From contig JBBCJI010000008.1 in NCBI GenBank assembly GCA_037190845.1, positions 1 to 64,000 of the forward strand: 64,000 nt of DNA, given 5' to 3'. This document shows positions 54,318 to 63,933 of this stretch, in pieces. A model generated the notes under the pieces. The model did no database searches. It was not told the origin of the DNA and was given only the letters and a program-made list of their open reading frames with translations. This DNA comes from JBEBVQ01 sp037190845 (GTDB taxonomy: Bacteria; Bacteroidota; Bacteroidia; Chitinophagales; Chitinophagaceae). Made by a program: the position numbers and the translations under genes. How positions within the stretch are numbered: the first letter of the stretch is position 1; every line of letters begins with the position of its first letter.

Positions 54318-54380
54318 ATGTGTTAGATGTGACAGATGTGTTTTAATGTTTTACAAACACATCTGTCACATCTAACACAT
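54318..54380. terminator. 26-bp perfect hairpin between the M16-like gene and msrB
   Basis: Arms 54318-54343 and 54355-54380 (ATGTGTTAGATGTGACAGAT... and its complement) with an 11-base loop. No long T-run follows on the plus strand. It lies after the M16-like gene and 54 bases before the msrB start. A partial direct repeat of the right arm (CACACATCTAAACACATTAA) follows. Confidence 0.6.
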
Positions 54381-54433
54381 CCCACACATCTAAACACATT
54401 AACCATTACCGGCATCATACAAAAACGAACACC

Positions 54434-54970
54434 ATGAAGAACCCCGTGATATGGATAGCGATGGTTCCCTGCTTTTTTTTCATGACCCGTTGCGCCGACG
54501 CGCAAAAACATACGCATATGGATACTAATAAAGAGCTGCACGAAAACAACCCGTATTATTCCCGCACAGACACGAACCGGCTGCACGTTGCCGATGCGGA
54601 ATGGAAGAAAATACTGCCGCGGGAAGTCTATCATATTGCCCGTGAGAAAGGAACGGAATGGGCCTTTTCGGGTAAATACTGGAATGCGGATACGAAAGGC
54701 CTGTATTACTGTGCCGTGTGCGGCAACCCGCTTTTTCGCTCAGATGCAAAGTTTGCCAGCAGCTGCGGCTGGCCGAGCTTTTTCGAAGCGATCCGGCCCG
54801 GCAGTGTGCTTTATGAAGAAGATCATTCGCACGGCATGCACCGCATTGAAGTGCTCTGCGGACGTTGCGATGCTCATCTGGGGCATATCTTCGATGACGG
54901 TCCGCCTCCGACGCACAAGCGGTTCTGTATTAATTCGGCTGTGATCGAATTTGAGCCGGAAGGACAATGA
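54434..54970 (+). CDS. msrB: Exported peptide-methionine (R)-S-oxide reductase MsrB
   Basis: 178 residues. N-terminal hydrophobic segment (about 5-20, ending TRCADAQ) makes it a periplasmic or lipid-anchored form. MsrB core: EWAFSGKYWNADTKGLYYC, zinc-ligand pairs CAVC and CGRC, CGWPSF and the catalytic Cys in RFCINSAVIEF. It reduces methionine-R-sulfoxide in proteins, probably in the envelope. MsrA is not present. Isolated gene after the 26-bp hairpin. Confidence 0.92.
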   Translation: MKNPVIWIAMVPCFFFMTRCADAQKHTHMDTNKELHENNPYYSRTDTNRLHVADAEWKKILPREVYHIAREKGTEWAFSGKYWNADTKGLYYCAVCGNPLFRSDAKFASSCGWPSFFEAIRPGSVLYEEDHSHGMHRIEVLCGRCDAHLGHIFDDGPPPTHKRFCINSAVIEFEPEGQ

Positions 54971-55064
54971 TTAGCGGGATCAGGATACCGTTACAAAAAT
55001 GTACGCACACGAGGTCTCTCTCATATCGGGCACTCAAAATTATGATGCCTTAGTAAGGACGGCA

Positions 55065-55319
55065 TTATCCTGCAGGCAGACTATCCACATACAAGGCAGG
55101 CGGGGTAAACGCATCTTCATACAGATAAGGTATCACATTATTATCCCGCACACCGCGCTCCGTATCATACCGGAATGGCTCCACCCCTTCCGGCAATACT
55201 AGTTCCGGCTTACCGGTATCCGTATGCTTATTGACAGGCACATCCTCTCTGCCACACGAGCATAAAACACTCAGCATAAATGACGCCCCCAACATACATA
55301 GTTTTCCCTTCTCCGGCAT
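55065..55319 (-). CDS. Small hypothetical lipoprotein
   Basis: 84 residues. Signal with lipobox-like SVLCSC (about residue 20-22) and a short hydrophilic body containing PELVLPEGVEPFRYD. It is immediately upstream (30 bases) of the next minus-strand gene in the same orientation. No known family, and so short that it could be spurious. The lipobox supports it. Confidence 0.5.
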   Translation of the reverse strand: MPEKGKLCMLGASFMLSVLCSCGREDVPVNKHTDTGKPELVLPEGVEPFRYDTERGVRDNNVIPYLYEDAFTPPALYVDSLPAG

Positions 55320-55349
55320 ATTGTAGTTATTTGGTGTTGTGGTTGCTAT

Positions 55350-58300
55350 TCAACGCAGCAACGTAACATTCCCTTTATATTGCTCCTCCTTGTTGTTATC
55401 CAACCGGACGTCAATCAGGTATATATATACTCCTTTCTGTACCGGCTGATCATTAAATCGTCCGTCCCACCCCCGGTCTGTCATGCTTGTTGTTTCAAAA
55501 ATCTTTTGTCCCCAGCGGTTGAATACCTGCAGGCGGAACGCAGTAATATTTGCAGAGCGCAATTGCCCGGGAAAGAAATCATTCACTCCATCTCCATCGG
55601 GCGTAAAAGCATTGGGAATATCCACGTAGCAGCCTTTATCTATCGTTATCCGTTCCGTAGTCGCGCAGCCATGCTGATTGATAACGGTAAGGCTGTAATC
55701 GCCGGGAGCCGTGACTTTGGTCTGCTGTGTTGTGGCTACTGTGCTCCACTGATAACGGTATCCCTGTTCGTGGGGATACTGGTTCTGAAGCGTAACAGGC
55801 GGCCCCTGGGGACAGACCACAGAATCGGGGCCTAAGGCTACCAAAGGGAAGGGGTGCACCATGATGCTATCCGTAAAGCTGGTATCAGGACAGGCCCGGA
55901 AATGAGCAGTAAGGGTTACCGTCTTGTTGCCTTCCGTATCGTAGGAATGGGAGACTACCTGATCAGTTGAAGTAAAGGTACTGCCATCGCCCATTTGCCA
56001 GTAAAAAGAGACAAGCGTGTTATCTCCTGCATCAGGTATAAATCGTATCGTTTCTCCTGTACAGATCTCATTCTTGTCAGCAATAAATCGTAAAGTCTCC
56101 CAAGGCGCATCTACAACCAGGGTTTTCAAAGCAGTATCACTACAAACCCGGCCTTTACCGGCTACAATCACTTTATAGACTCCGGCAGAATCGTATCTAT
56201 GCTCCGGGGTGGGCACCGAAGAAACATGACCATCTCCGAACTGCCATTCAAAGGAATGAAAATAGCTATCCGAGGTATTGAAAAAACGGACAGGCGTACC
56301 TGTGCATAAGATGCTGTCTGCCGTAAAGAAAACCTGATAATGTTCATCTGCTATGGTGAAATTGATCGTGGTATCACATCCTGAAAAATGGGTAATACGC
56401 ACACGGTAATTTCCCGGAGGACAATTGCTGATGGAGTCGGAGGACGACATTAACTGGGATACATCGTTATACCAGGTATAGGAATACGGACCGGGATCAG
56501 CAGCATGACGGGTTATCCATGCCTTGCCGTTGGGCAGGCCACCGCAGCTATTGCCTACGTGCAGTTCGGGCATATAAAAATACACGATAAAAGAGTCCGC
56601 CTGAATAACACATCCCTCCTTTTCATAAATTACCTGATAAACGCCCGTGTTATAAACACTGCGGATGCTGTCCGTGCTATTGTCATCCCACAGATAGCCA
56701 TTAACAGCAGTATCTGAAGGTTGCAACAGATAACTCACCAGACAATTTGCATGCACCGTATCCGTGCTGGCGGAATAAGTATACGGCAGGATTGTCAGGT
56801 TCATAACAGCAGTACTGTCACAGCCAAATGCATCCAAGAAGGAATGCGTATATACACCACTCTGGTAATAGACCTGTCCGGCATAAGCGAATGAATTGCA
56901 GGCTGTATAGTGATGAGTTGTATCGCGGGCTGCCTGTTTCAGCTTTAACAGGTAATGATTATAATTACCCGGCGGCGCTATCAGATTCACAATAACGGAG
57001 CGGCATGGATTAAAGTTTGTTGTGTCATAAAATCTCCCCGACAGGATAATGTCACCGGCGGCATCCAGATTTATTGAATGCCCCTGGTCATGATAATATA
57101 TTTCAGTCCCCCCCATGCCCAAAGCCCAACGAAAATTACCCACGGCATCCAGCTTCAGTACAAAAATATTATTGGCGCCATTGGTGCTGATATTAAATAT
57201 ACCCGGACCCGGATCAAAATCTGCCGTACCGGCAAAGTTCCCGGTGACATACACATTTCCGGAATGATCGGCTACAAGGTCTTTTCCCGTAGAAGAGTAC
57301 AAAGTGGATGTTACTGCAACTACCTTGGCCCAAAGAAAATCTCCGGCGTTATCTAATTTGGAAACGTAGATATTGCTAAGGGAAGGACCGGATAATGGAT
57401 ATGTACCTGCTCCCGGATCAAAATCAATAGTACCGCTAAAACCTCCTGTATAATAAACATACCCCGCTGCATCGGCAAATATCCCGAATGCAGAACCATT
57501 CCCTGTACCATGCATATGCCTTGCCCACACCAGTCCACCAGCTGCGGTCAGCTTCAGCACAAAAATATCCGGGGATCCGGCGCTACCAGGCAGGTTATAT
57601 ACGCCAGGGCCTGGATCAAAATCTGTTGTACCTGCAAATGACCCTGTGATATACACATGACCGGAACGATCTGAAAAGATAGCATTTCCCACACCGTGAT
57701 TATCGGATCCGGTCAGAGCGCAAGCCCAGACAAGGCTGCCGGACGAGCTTAGTTTACAGATAAAAATCTTACCGGGCGCTGTACTACCCGCATCCAGATA
57801 GAAGGTACCTGCACCCGGATCAAAATCCACTATACCAGTAAACGAACCGGTAATATATACATCCCCTGTCGCGTCTGCTGTTATAGAATAACTATAATCC
57901 ACTGTAGATCCTGCCATCTGGGTAGCCCAAAGGAAATTACCATTATTATCCAGCTTGCAGACAAAAATGTCATTGCCTGCAGGAAATGCCGTACTATTCG
58001 TAGTAAGATTATAAACCGCGGAGCCCGGATCAAAATCCACCGTGCCGGTAAAAAATCCCGTGATATAAATATTGCCTGCATCATCCAGCGCAATATCCTG
58101 GCTGCGGATAATGGCATTACCCCCTATCTGCTTTGTCCAGATAAAATTGCCTGCATCATCCAGCTTGCTGATATAGCTGTCACTGAACCCTGATGCGATC
58201 AGACGTGCACTCCCGAAAATACCGGTATCGGCAAACTCTCCTGTGATATAAATATTCCCTGCTGCATCTACCCTGCTTTTGGATATATTGGAATGACCAC

Positions 58301-58394
58301 CACCACCCATTCCCTTAGCCCAGCCAAAATAGGGTTGTGCCTTGGGCAATGACCAGGAGAAGCATAGAAACAAACTTATGATTATGCCTTTCAT
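55350..58394 (-). CDS. Seven-repeat (DFDPG) surface protein with PKD units and T9SS type B C-terminus
   Basis: 1014 residues from MKGIII. The signal ends PKAQPYFGW. Seven repeats of about 55-70 residues follow, most reading GNxYITGxFxGTxDFDPGxGxxxL (motif positions about 75-470). They are followed by PKD-like units (HYQVFFTADSILCTGTPVRFF, VVDAPWETLRFIADKNEIC) and a type B sorting domain (IPNAFTPDGDGVNDFF, GWDGRFNDQ). Seven SBBP-like repeats suggest a seven-bladed beta-propeller (inference). It is paralogous in its N-terminal region to the 60818 gene. Exported and surface-attached. Confidence 0.87.
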   Translation of the reverse strand: MKGIIISLFLCFSWSLPKAQPYFGWAKGMGGGGHSNISKSRVDAAGNIYITGEFADTGIFGSARLIASGFSDSYISKLDDAGNFIWTKQIGGNAIIRSQDIALDDAGNIYITGFFTGTVDFDPGSAVYNLTTNSTAFPAGNDIFVCKLDNNGNFLWATQMAGSTVDYSYSITADATGDVYITGSFTGIVDFDPGAGTFYLDAGSTAPGKIFICKLSSSGSLVWACALTGSDNHGVGNAIFSDRSGHVYITGSFAGTTDFDPGPGVYNLPGSAGSPDIFVLKLTAAGGLVWARHMHGTGNGSAFGIFADAAGYVYYTGGFSGTIDFDPGAGTYPLSGPSLSNIYVSKLDNAGDFLWAKVVAVTSTLYSSTGKDLVADHSGNVYVTGNFAGTADFDPGPGIFNISTNGANNIFVLKLDAVGNFRWALGMGGTEIYYHDQGHSINLDAAGDIILSGRFYDTTNFNPCRSVIVNLIAPPGNYNHYLLKLKQAARDTTHHYTACNSFAYAGQVYYQSGVYTHSFLDAFGCDSTAVMNLTILPYTYSASTDTVHANCLVSYLLQPSDTAVNGYLWDDNSTDSIRSVYNTGVYQVIYEKEGCVIQADSFIVYFYMPELHVGNSCGGLPNGKAWITRHAADPGPYSYTWYNDVSQLMSSSDSISNCPPGNYRVRITHFSGCDTTINFTIADEHYQVFFTADSILCTGTPVRFFNTSDSYFHSFEWQFGDGHVSSVPTPEHRYDSAGVYKVIVAGKGRVCSDTALKTLVVDAPWETLRFIADKNEICTGETIRFIPDAGDNTLVSFYWQMGDGSTFTSTDQVVSHSYDTEGNKTVTLTAHFRACPDTSFTDSIMVHPFPLVALGPDSVVCPQGPPVTLQNQYPHEQGYRYQWSTVATTQQTKVTAPGDYSLTVINQHGCATTERITIDKGCYVDIPNAFTPDGDGVNDFFPGQLRSANITAFRLQVFNRWGQKIFETTSMTDRGWDGRFNDQPVQKGVYIYLIDVRLDNNKEEQYKGNVTLLR

Positions 58395-58500
58395 GTGCAA
58401 GCCGGAGTAGTTTAAACTTATCATGCAAACTGTCCTATCCTGTTTCATAATCCCCTTTATCTTAAGACACCGTTATATCACCATCAGGCGAGCAGTATGA

Positions 58501-60756
58501 TTACCTCATCAGCACCATATCCCCTTTTCTATAATACTGCCTGCGATGTGTACCTCCTTCAAATAAAATCTCATAGAAATAAGTGCCCACATCCGCAGGG
58601 CTTCCCCGATACCAACCGTCCCAACCTGTAAGCGGGTCATTGCTGCCGAACACACGCTGGCCATAACGATTGTAGACATTCAGAGTATAACCTGCAACCG
58701 GACAACCCGGCTCGATCACCGCACGAAACACATCATTCCGCCCGTCGCCGTTGGGGGTAAAGGCCGTAGGTACCTCAAAAAAGCACGCGCATACCTCTTC
58801 TGTGATATACAGGGTGTCGGTCTGTATGCAGGGCGGATTGGTTACGCTTACCCACCATATACCTGCCGTATCGGGCATTACAGAAGCCTCACGGCTACCG
58901 TTGCTCCATAGTACGGAAGCACCGGAAGATACATTGGCTTTCAACTCGTGCAGCGCATCTCCTCTGCATATGCTGAAGTCTTCGCCTAAATCCTGTGGGT
59001 TGGGTTGCACTAACGTTACCGTAACCGTATCCGATACGGAGCAAACAGCGGCATTGCTTACCGTTACCCAATAAGTACCGGAATGGATAACATGTATTGC
59101 ATTACCCGTACTGCCGTCTGACCACAGAAATCTGTCCGCCGCTATATCTGCCTCCAGGGTTATACCATCACTGCATAACACCTGATCCTCGCCCAGGCTG
59201 AACTCCGGTATATCGGCACGACGGACAATATAAGTATCTGCCATTGCCTCGCAAGGCCTGTTTATCCTCCAGACCCAGTAAGTACCGGGCCGGTCAATCG
59301 TGCGTATAGTGTCGGAGCTGCCATCGTCCCATAAGTAGCTATCGAAACCGCCGGGCACCGAAATCTGATAAGGCTCAAAAATATCGCTGCTGAATAAGCA
59401 GATAGTAGTATCAAATGAGGCATAAATCGTATCATTGGAATAGGGATAAACTACCTCATTCGGTAGTGTAAGATACGTTTGAGGTGTATAACCACTACTC
59501 CCCGCAGGACAATAGGCAGGTATTACAGAAACAGCGCCGGTCTGATAATTACATGCAAGACCCGGCATATCAGGCTGATGAATGACGCTCAACGTAGTAT
59601 CACCGCTTTGAGGGTTAATGTAAATCTTACCATCATATAACTTTAAATAACTATTAGCGCTGTTGTTATAATTGTTAACAGATCCTATTACGACCTTTGA
59701 ACTGGCAATTGCTGCCGAATCATAATTAGTGATTGTATATTGATGCAGATTCACAATCGGACGAAGTGCATTATTAGGATCAGGAATTGGATGGGACAGA
59801 TACAGCCTGCTATTATCAGGCGAGAACGCAGGGCAATAAGAAGCCAGTGCAGAATCTACTATAATCGCATCTGAAACCACTCCTGTATGGGGATCAAACT
59901 TACATAACAGTACACCATTAAATGGGTAGTCGTAAGCAAAACCTGTATTGGCAATGGCTATACGCTGTCTGTCGGGCGAAACAGCCATACCGCCTCCTAA
60001 ATAAGCCGGCATTACCCTGGTGCCGATAATCGGCAAGGTAACTGTGGCAGTTCCCTGTATCTGAGTTCCTGTTACAGAAGTTACCGGGTTAGGGTTAATT
60101 CCTTCTGCAGTGATATGGTATGCCCTGAACTGAGCCAGTTCTGCATGGTGCACCATCAGCCATACATCACCACAATTTCCGGGAATGGCAATCATCCCTT
60201 CATGCAGCATTTCTGTATCCAGCAGGATGTTCATTTGACCCGGAACTATGTCTCCCAATCCGTTATCAAGACTCATATCCACTACAGAATAGTAAAGATG
60301 TCCTGTAAATGGATTAGGGAACAGATGAAGACGATCAATAACACCAATTAAAGTAAACACGTAGTACTTGCTCGGACTACCCGATACAGGTACAATGCAA
60401 GCGCCCTGGGTAGTGGAGTAGACCACATTCCCATTAAAAAAATTGCCGCCGGCAAAAACAGGCATTAACTGATGATTACGATTCCAGCATTGTACACCAT
60501 TTGTATAGAAAAGCAGCGCTCCTGTGACTGGATCTGCTACGGATGCTACCCCTTCATAAGATAACACCATACCCGTACAATAAGCATCCGGATTTGCCGT
60601 GTTAAAATCAAGTCCTGACCTCCGGCCAAATGCCCACTGACTGTTGGCTTTTAAAAATTCGGGACGCTGGTTATAGTATAACTGCGCCAGCACGTCACTG
60701 CCGGCGCCGATACTGCCACATAGAAAAACAAGGAATGAAAATAACCCTCTGCTCAT
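58501..60756 (-). CDS. Surface protein with WD40/NHL-like N-terminus and T9SS type B C-terminus
   Basis: 751 residues. Signal peptide ends near VLAQLYYNQ. The N-terminal ~420 residues (WAFGRRSGLDFNTANPDAYCTG; ADPVTGALLFYTNGVQCWN; VSPDRQRIAIANTGFAYDY) repeat short strand units as in beta-propellers of gliding-associated proteins. Ig-like units follow (EDQVLCSDGITLEADIAADRF), then FEVPTAFTPNGDGRNDVF and GWDGWYRGS, the type B domain. Located between two paralogous DFDPG proteins on the same strand. Exported, surface-attached. Confidence 0.88.
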   Translation of the reverse strand: MSRGLFSFLVFLCGSIGAGSDVLAQLYYNQRPEFLKANSQWAFGRRSGLDFNTANPDAYCTGMVLSYEGVASVADPVTGALLFYTNGVQCWNRNHQLMPVFAGGNFFNGNVVYSTTQGACIVPVSGSPSKYYVFTLIGVIDRLHLFPNPFTGHLYYSVVDMSLDNGLGDIVPGQMNILLDTEMLHEGMIAIPGNCGDVWLMVHHAELAQFRAYHITAEGINPNPVTSVTGTQIQGTATVTLPIIGTRVMPAYLGGGMAVSPDRQRIAIANTGFAYDYPFNGVLLCKFDPHTGVVSDAIIVDSALASYCPAFSPDNSRLYLSHPIPDPNNALRPIVNLHQYTITNYDSAAIASSKVVIGSVNNYNNSANSYLKLYDGKIYINPQSGDTTLSVIHQPDMPGLACNYQTGAVSVIPAYCPAGSSGYTPQTYLTLPNEVVYPYSNDTIYASFDTTICLFSSDIFEPYQISVPGGFDSYLWDDGSSDTIRTIDRPGTYWVWRINRPCEAMADTYIVRRADIPEFSLGEDQVLCSDGITLEADIAADRFLWSDGSTGNAIHVIHSGTYWVTVSNAAVCSVSDTVTVTLVQPNPQDLGEDFSICRGDALHELKANVSSGASVLWSNGSREASVMPDTAGIWWVSVTNPPCIQTDTLYITEEVCACFFEVPTAFTPNGDGRNDVFRAVIEPGCPVAGYTLNVYNRYGQRVFGSNDPLTGWDGWYRGSPADVGTYFYEILFEGGTHRRQYYRKGDMVLMR

Positions 60757-60768
60757 GAGCTCATGTTT

Positions 60769-60806
60769 AAGCAGCAGGAACGCATCCGGAGTGCGTCCTG
60801 CTGCTT
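60769..60806. terminator. Hairpin between two T9SS cargo genes
   Basis: AAGCAGCAGGA (60769-60779) pairs with TCCTGCTGCTT (60796-60806). An inner GCATCCGGAGTGC adds to the stem. It follows the 60818 gene on the minus strand and is likely its terminator. Confidence 0.6.
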
Positions 60807-60817
60807 TTGAATTTATT

Positions 60818-62956
60818 CTATTGCTTCAATAATCTTTCCACTTTTAACAGCTTTCCTTCCTTATCGGTGATGCGCATCATATACGTACCCGGTACTATTC
60901 CCTGAAGGGACAAAGTATTTGCGTTACGCTGCTGTAGTATTGTTTTCCCCTCTATGCCGGTAAGGGTAATATGTACCGGAATGGATGAAGTGATATGCAC
61001 CATATCCGCCGCGGGGTTAGGGTATATGCTTACTTGCTCTGTGAATCCCTGGTTCCGTATACCATTATTATCTATGGTAATACTTTGGCAGTCGGAGGTA
61101 TCGGTACATCCGTTCTGTGTAACAATTACGGCATAGCTGCCGCTTTGTGCAGGAACATAGCTTTGACCGGTAGCGCCCGAGATAATATTTTGATCATCAC
61201 AATTAAGCCATTGGTAGCTGTCTGCATTGCCGGCAGTCAAACCAGTTTCCGTCCTTGCAATAGAGGCTTCGACGGTGTTGATGGTCAGAGCCAATATAAC
61301 AATACTGTCACAACCGGCAGAAGTGGTAAATGTATCGGTGTATATACCGCTTTGGGTATACGTCACCCCGTTAAAGATAAAGCTGTCACAGGCCGGCACG
61401 GTAAATGTAATAACGGTGTCGCAAGGCTGAGGCTGCTGCAGCTTAAACAGAAACCAGTTTCCGTCCGGATGGTACAATATAGCTGTATCCGGGCCAGGGT
61501 TAAGATCGGCTTTGTCTCCGTAGAATGTCCCCGTAGTATAGATGCCTCCCAAATCATCTATGGCTATGCCATTGCTTATCGTTCTTCCGGTACCTTCTAC
61601 CTGCCCCGCCCACAGGTAATTGCCATTGCCATCATACCGGGCAACAAAAACATCCGTACAACTCCCGGCACTACTCAGCAAGGCTGTACCCGATCCGGGA
61701 TCGAAATCTACATTTGTTCCGGAAAAAGTACCTGTAACATATACATCCCCACTGGCATCCACGCTTATTCCCCGGCCTTCGTCATATGTATCTTCACACC
61801 CCGTACTACTACTCAGATCACCTCCTATATTGAATGCCCACAGATAGCCCCCACTGGAGCTATATTTAGCCACGAACACATCAGTGGCTCCTGCGGAAGT
61901 AAGCAGCGCCGTGCCCGTGCCGGGATCAAAATCTTTAGTTCCCTGAAAATGGCCGGTAACATATACATTTCCCGCAGCATCCAATGCAATTCCCCGCCCC
62001 TCATCATGATTTGCAGGAAGACCATCTTCCATCCTGATGGCCCACAGGTAACCACCATTTGTATCATACTTGGCTATAAATGCATCCTTCATTCCGGCGC
62101 TAAGCGACGCTGTACCCGTACCAAAGTCAAAGTCTACAGTGCCGCTAAAATATCCGGTAAGATATACTTGCCCATTGGCATCCACGGCTATTGCCCGGCC
62201 CATATTCCCCCACATGGAGAAGCTGCTGCCCCCAATATTGCCTGCCCATATATAATCACCGCCTGAAGTGTACTTGGCCAGGAAGGCATGAGTACCATTA
62301 ACTGAGATTATAGCACTACCCGGACCGGGGTTAAAATCCACATTACCAAAAAAGTTTCCTGTAATATATATATTACCTACTACATCCACAGCAATTGCCC
62401 TCCCATAGGAATTAGCGCTGGCACCGGTATACTCCAGGGCCTTTGCCCATACATAATTGCCATTGGCATCATACTTGGCGAAAAAAAGACCAGGGTTCTG
62501 TTCGGAAATAAGCGGAGCTATGCCCGGACCGGGATCAAAGTCCACAGTTCCATACCACATACTCTGGAAATTTCCTGTAACATATACATTGCCAGCGGTA
62601 TCCACGGCTATTCCCGGGTCATATTCATCCCAATCACATGGTATATTTATAGCCCATACATAATTACCGATAGAATCATACTTGGCCACGAAGATATCAT
62701 ACTCCATCATGGGACTTTCAGCAGTAATGGGCGCAGCACCCGGACCAGGATCAAAATCGGCTGTACCGAAAAAGTACCCGGTAACGTATACACTGCCTGC
62801 CGGGCCAGCAGCTATGGATGTGGGATAGATTTCATCAGCCCCGGCGCCTATCCCTTTAGCCCAGGCAAAATCGAGCGCCTGAGCTCCTGCATGAACATAT
62901 AAACAGAACGACATCAGGATAGAAAAGACGACTCTGGCAGATAATAGTTGATTCAT
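60818..62956 (-). CDS. Seven-repeat (DFDPG) surface protein with T9SS type A C-terminus
   Basis: 712 residues. Signal ends HAGAQALDF. Repeats of 60-75 residues carry the motifs TADFDPGPG, VDFDPGPG, VDFNPGPG, VDFDFGTG, KDFDPGTG, VDFDPGSG and ADLNPGPD, that is seven copies. This is the same organisation as the 55350 gene. A short Ig-like unit then a type A sorting domain follow (IYPNPAADMVHITSSIP, GTYMMRITDKEGK). Beta-propeller fold is inferred from repeat count. Surface-exposed. Cargo only, because no T9SS machinery genes are present in the window. Confidence 0.87.
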   Translation of the reverse strand: MNQLLSARVVFSILMSFCLYVHAGAQALDFAWAKGIGAGADEIYPTSIAAGPAGSVYVTGYFFGTADFDPGPGAAPITAESPMMEYDIFVAKYDSIGNYVWAINIPCDWDEYDPGIAVDTAGNVYVTGNFQSMWYGTVDFDPGPGIAPLISEQNPGLFFAKYDANGNYVWAKALEYTGASANSYGRAIAVDVVGNIYITGNFFGNVDFNPGPGSAIISVNGTHAFLAKYTSGGDYIWAGNIGGSSFSMWGNMGRAIAVDANGQVYLTGYFSGTVDFDFGTGTASLSAGMKDAFIAKYDTNGGYLWAIRMEDGLPANHDEGRGIALDAAGNVYVTGHFQGTKDFDPGTGTALLTSAGATDVFVAKYSSSGGYLWAFNIGGDLSSSTGCEDTYDEGRGISVDASGDVYVTGTFSGTNVDFDPGSGTALLSSAGSCTDVFVARYDGNGNYLWAGQVEGTGRTISNGIAIDDLGGIYTTGTFYGDKADLNPGPDTAILYHPDGNWFLFKLQQPQPCDTVITFTVPACDSFIFNGVTYTQSGIYTDTFTTSAGCDSIVILALTINTVEASIARTETGLTAGNADSYQWLNCDDQNIISGATGQSYVPAQSGSYAVIVTQNGCTDTSDCQSITIDNNGIRNQGFTEQVSIYPNPAADMVHITSSIPVHITLTGIEGKTILQQRNANTLSLQGIVPGTYMMRITDKEGKLLKVERLLKQ

Positions 62957-63400
62957 AAGGTTATTTATTTATCAAGTTAAGAAAGCAAATATTTAGCCGG
63001 GTGAGCAATATGCCCTGTTAAAAGTTATTTGCAGAACAAGACAAATGTATTGACGCATGACTCCGTTTTTCTACCTGCAAACTGCCAATTCGAAAACTAA
63101 TGGTAAACCATTAGGCGGGAGGAGCACGCCCTTTAAACAGCTTCTATAGAATCAGGAAGGCACGCTGATAAGAAATCATATCAAACACTTATTCAACTCC
63201 TGATTTATATTTCTAAAATCCAACAAAACAAACAAATATAGTTTTGTAATTGATTGTTTTACAATTTTATTATTTAATTTCGGGTTGTTAATTATAACGC
63301 AACCTTTCGGTACGTTATTGGGAGCAATCGTGCTGCATCTTGTAGCTATAGGCTCCCGGTGTGAAAACAGCATTGTCTAAAAAAAGTAAATTTGTCTCAA
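62957..63400. other. AT-rich intergenic region
   Basis: 444 bases upstream of the toxin-antitoxin genes, with low coding potential. It contains a perfect dyad CTAATGG-TAAA-CCATTAG (63097-63114) and GGGAGC/GCTCCC arms at 63320-63325 and 63352-63357. TAAATTTG (63387-63394) matches a -7 box and ends 6 bases before the antitoxin ATG. No -33 box at the right spacing. Nothing else is recognised here. Confidence 0.5.
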
Positions 63401-63658
63401 ATGAATCATATTATAGCTATGCCAGCCACAAATCTCGATAGTCGGATTATAAAATGCCTTGGTCTGCTTGATGAACAACAGAAAAAGGCTGTTTTGCTGG
63501 TGGCAGAAACATTTGCCCGGAAATCCGAAACCTCCGGGGTCGTGTATAGCGATGCTTTGGTATCGGATTTCAACAAGAGAGCCTCAGAGTTGGAAAGTGG
63601 CGATGTGAAGGGCTATAGCTGGGATGAGGTGAGGCAGCGTTCTAAATCAGGAAGCTAA
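63401..63658 (+). CDS. Type II antitoxin (partner of the ParE/RelE-like toxin)
   Basis: 85 residues from the ATG at 63401. Helical, with a basic/hydrophobic N-terminal half (ATNLDSRIIKCLGLLDEQQKKAVLLVAETFA) and a C-terminal half typical of addiction-module antitoxins that ends SWDEVRQRSKSGS. The alternative TTG start at 63392 lies inside a possible -7 box and is less likely. Neutralises the downstream toxin and presumably represses the pair. Its stop and the toxin start share one base (TAATG). Confidence 0.8.
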   Translation: MNHIIAMPATNLDSRIIKCLGLLDEQQKKAVLLVAETFARKSETSGVVYSDALVSDFNKRASELESGDVKGYSWDEVRQRSKSGS

Positions 63659-63933
63659 TGGCTTACCAGGTTACGTTTCACCCGGAGGCGGATGCCGAAT
63701 ACGCTAAAAGTTATAAGGAGTACGAAGACAAACTGAAAGACCTGGGTATTCGTTTTGAAGCGGCTGTAGATGAACTGATCTCAAAAATAGCTGAACATCC
63801 GCTGGTGTATGGTTATGGTTGCAACCCATATAGAGAGGCATGTTTAAAGGACTTTCCGTATATGATTGTTTATAAGGTCAATCAAAGAAAAAAGCAGGTG
63901 TATATTGTAGCTGTTTTTTGTACCAGCCCGTGA
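63658..63933 (+). CDS. ParE/RelE-family toxin
   Basis: 91 residues with the fold-family pattern: YQVTFHPEADAEYAKSY at the start, then EAAVDELISKIAEHPLVYG and the C-terminal LKDFPYMIVYKVNQRKKQVYIVAVF. ParE poisons gyrase and RelE cuts mRNA on the ribosome; sequence does not tell which. Encoded after its antitoxin with translational coupling. The window ends 67 bases after the stop with no further gene seen. Confidence 0.88.
   Translation: MAYQVTFHPEADAEYAKSYKEYEDKLKDLGIRFEAAVDELISKIAEHPLVYGYGCNPYREACLKDFPYMIVYKVNQRKKQVYIVAVFCTSP

Noticed and set aside
55350..58394. CRISPR or tandem DNA repeat within the DFDPG gene
   Set aside because: The repeats are protein-level motifs with diverged DNA and variable spacing.
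60995..62266. Long plus-strand open frame (423 codons) antisense to the DFDPG protein
   Set aside because: The opposite strand carries the clear repeat, signal peptide and T9SS features. The repetitive sequence keeps the antisense frame open by chance; the antisense translation has no protein-like pattern.
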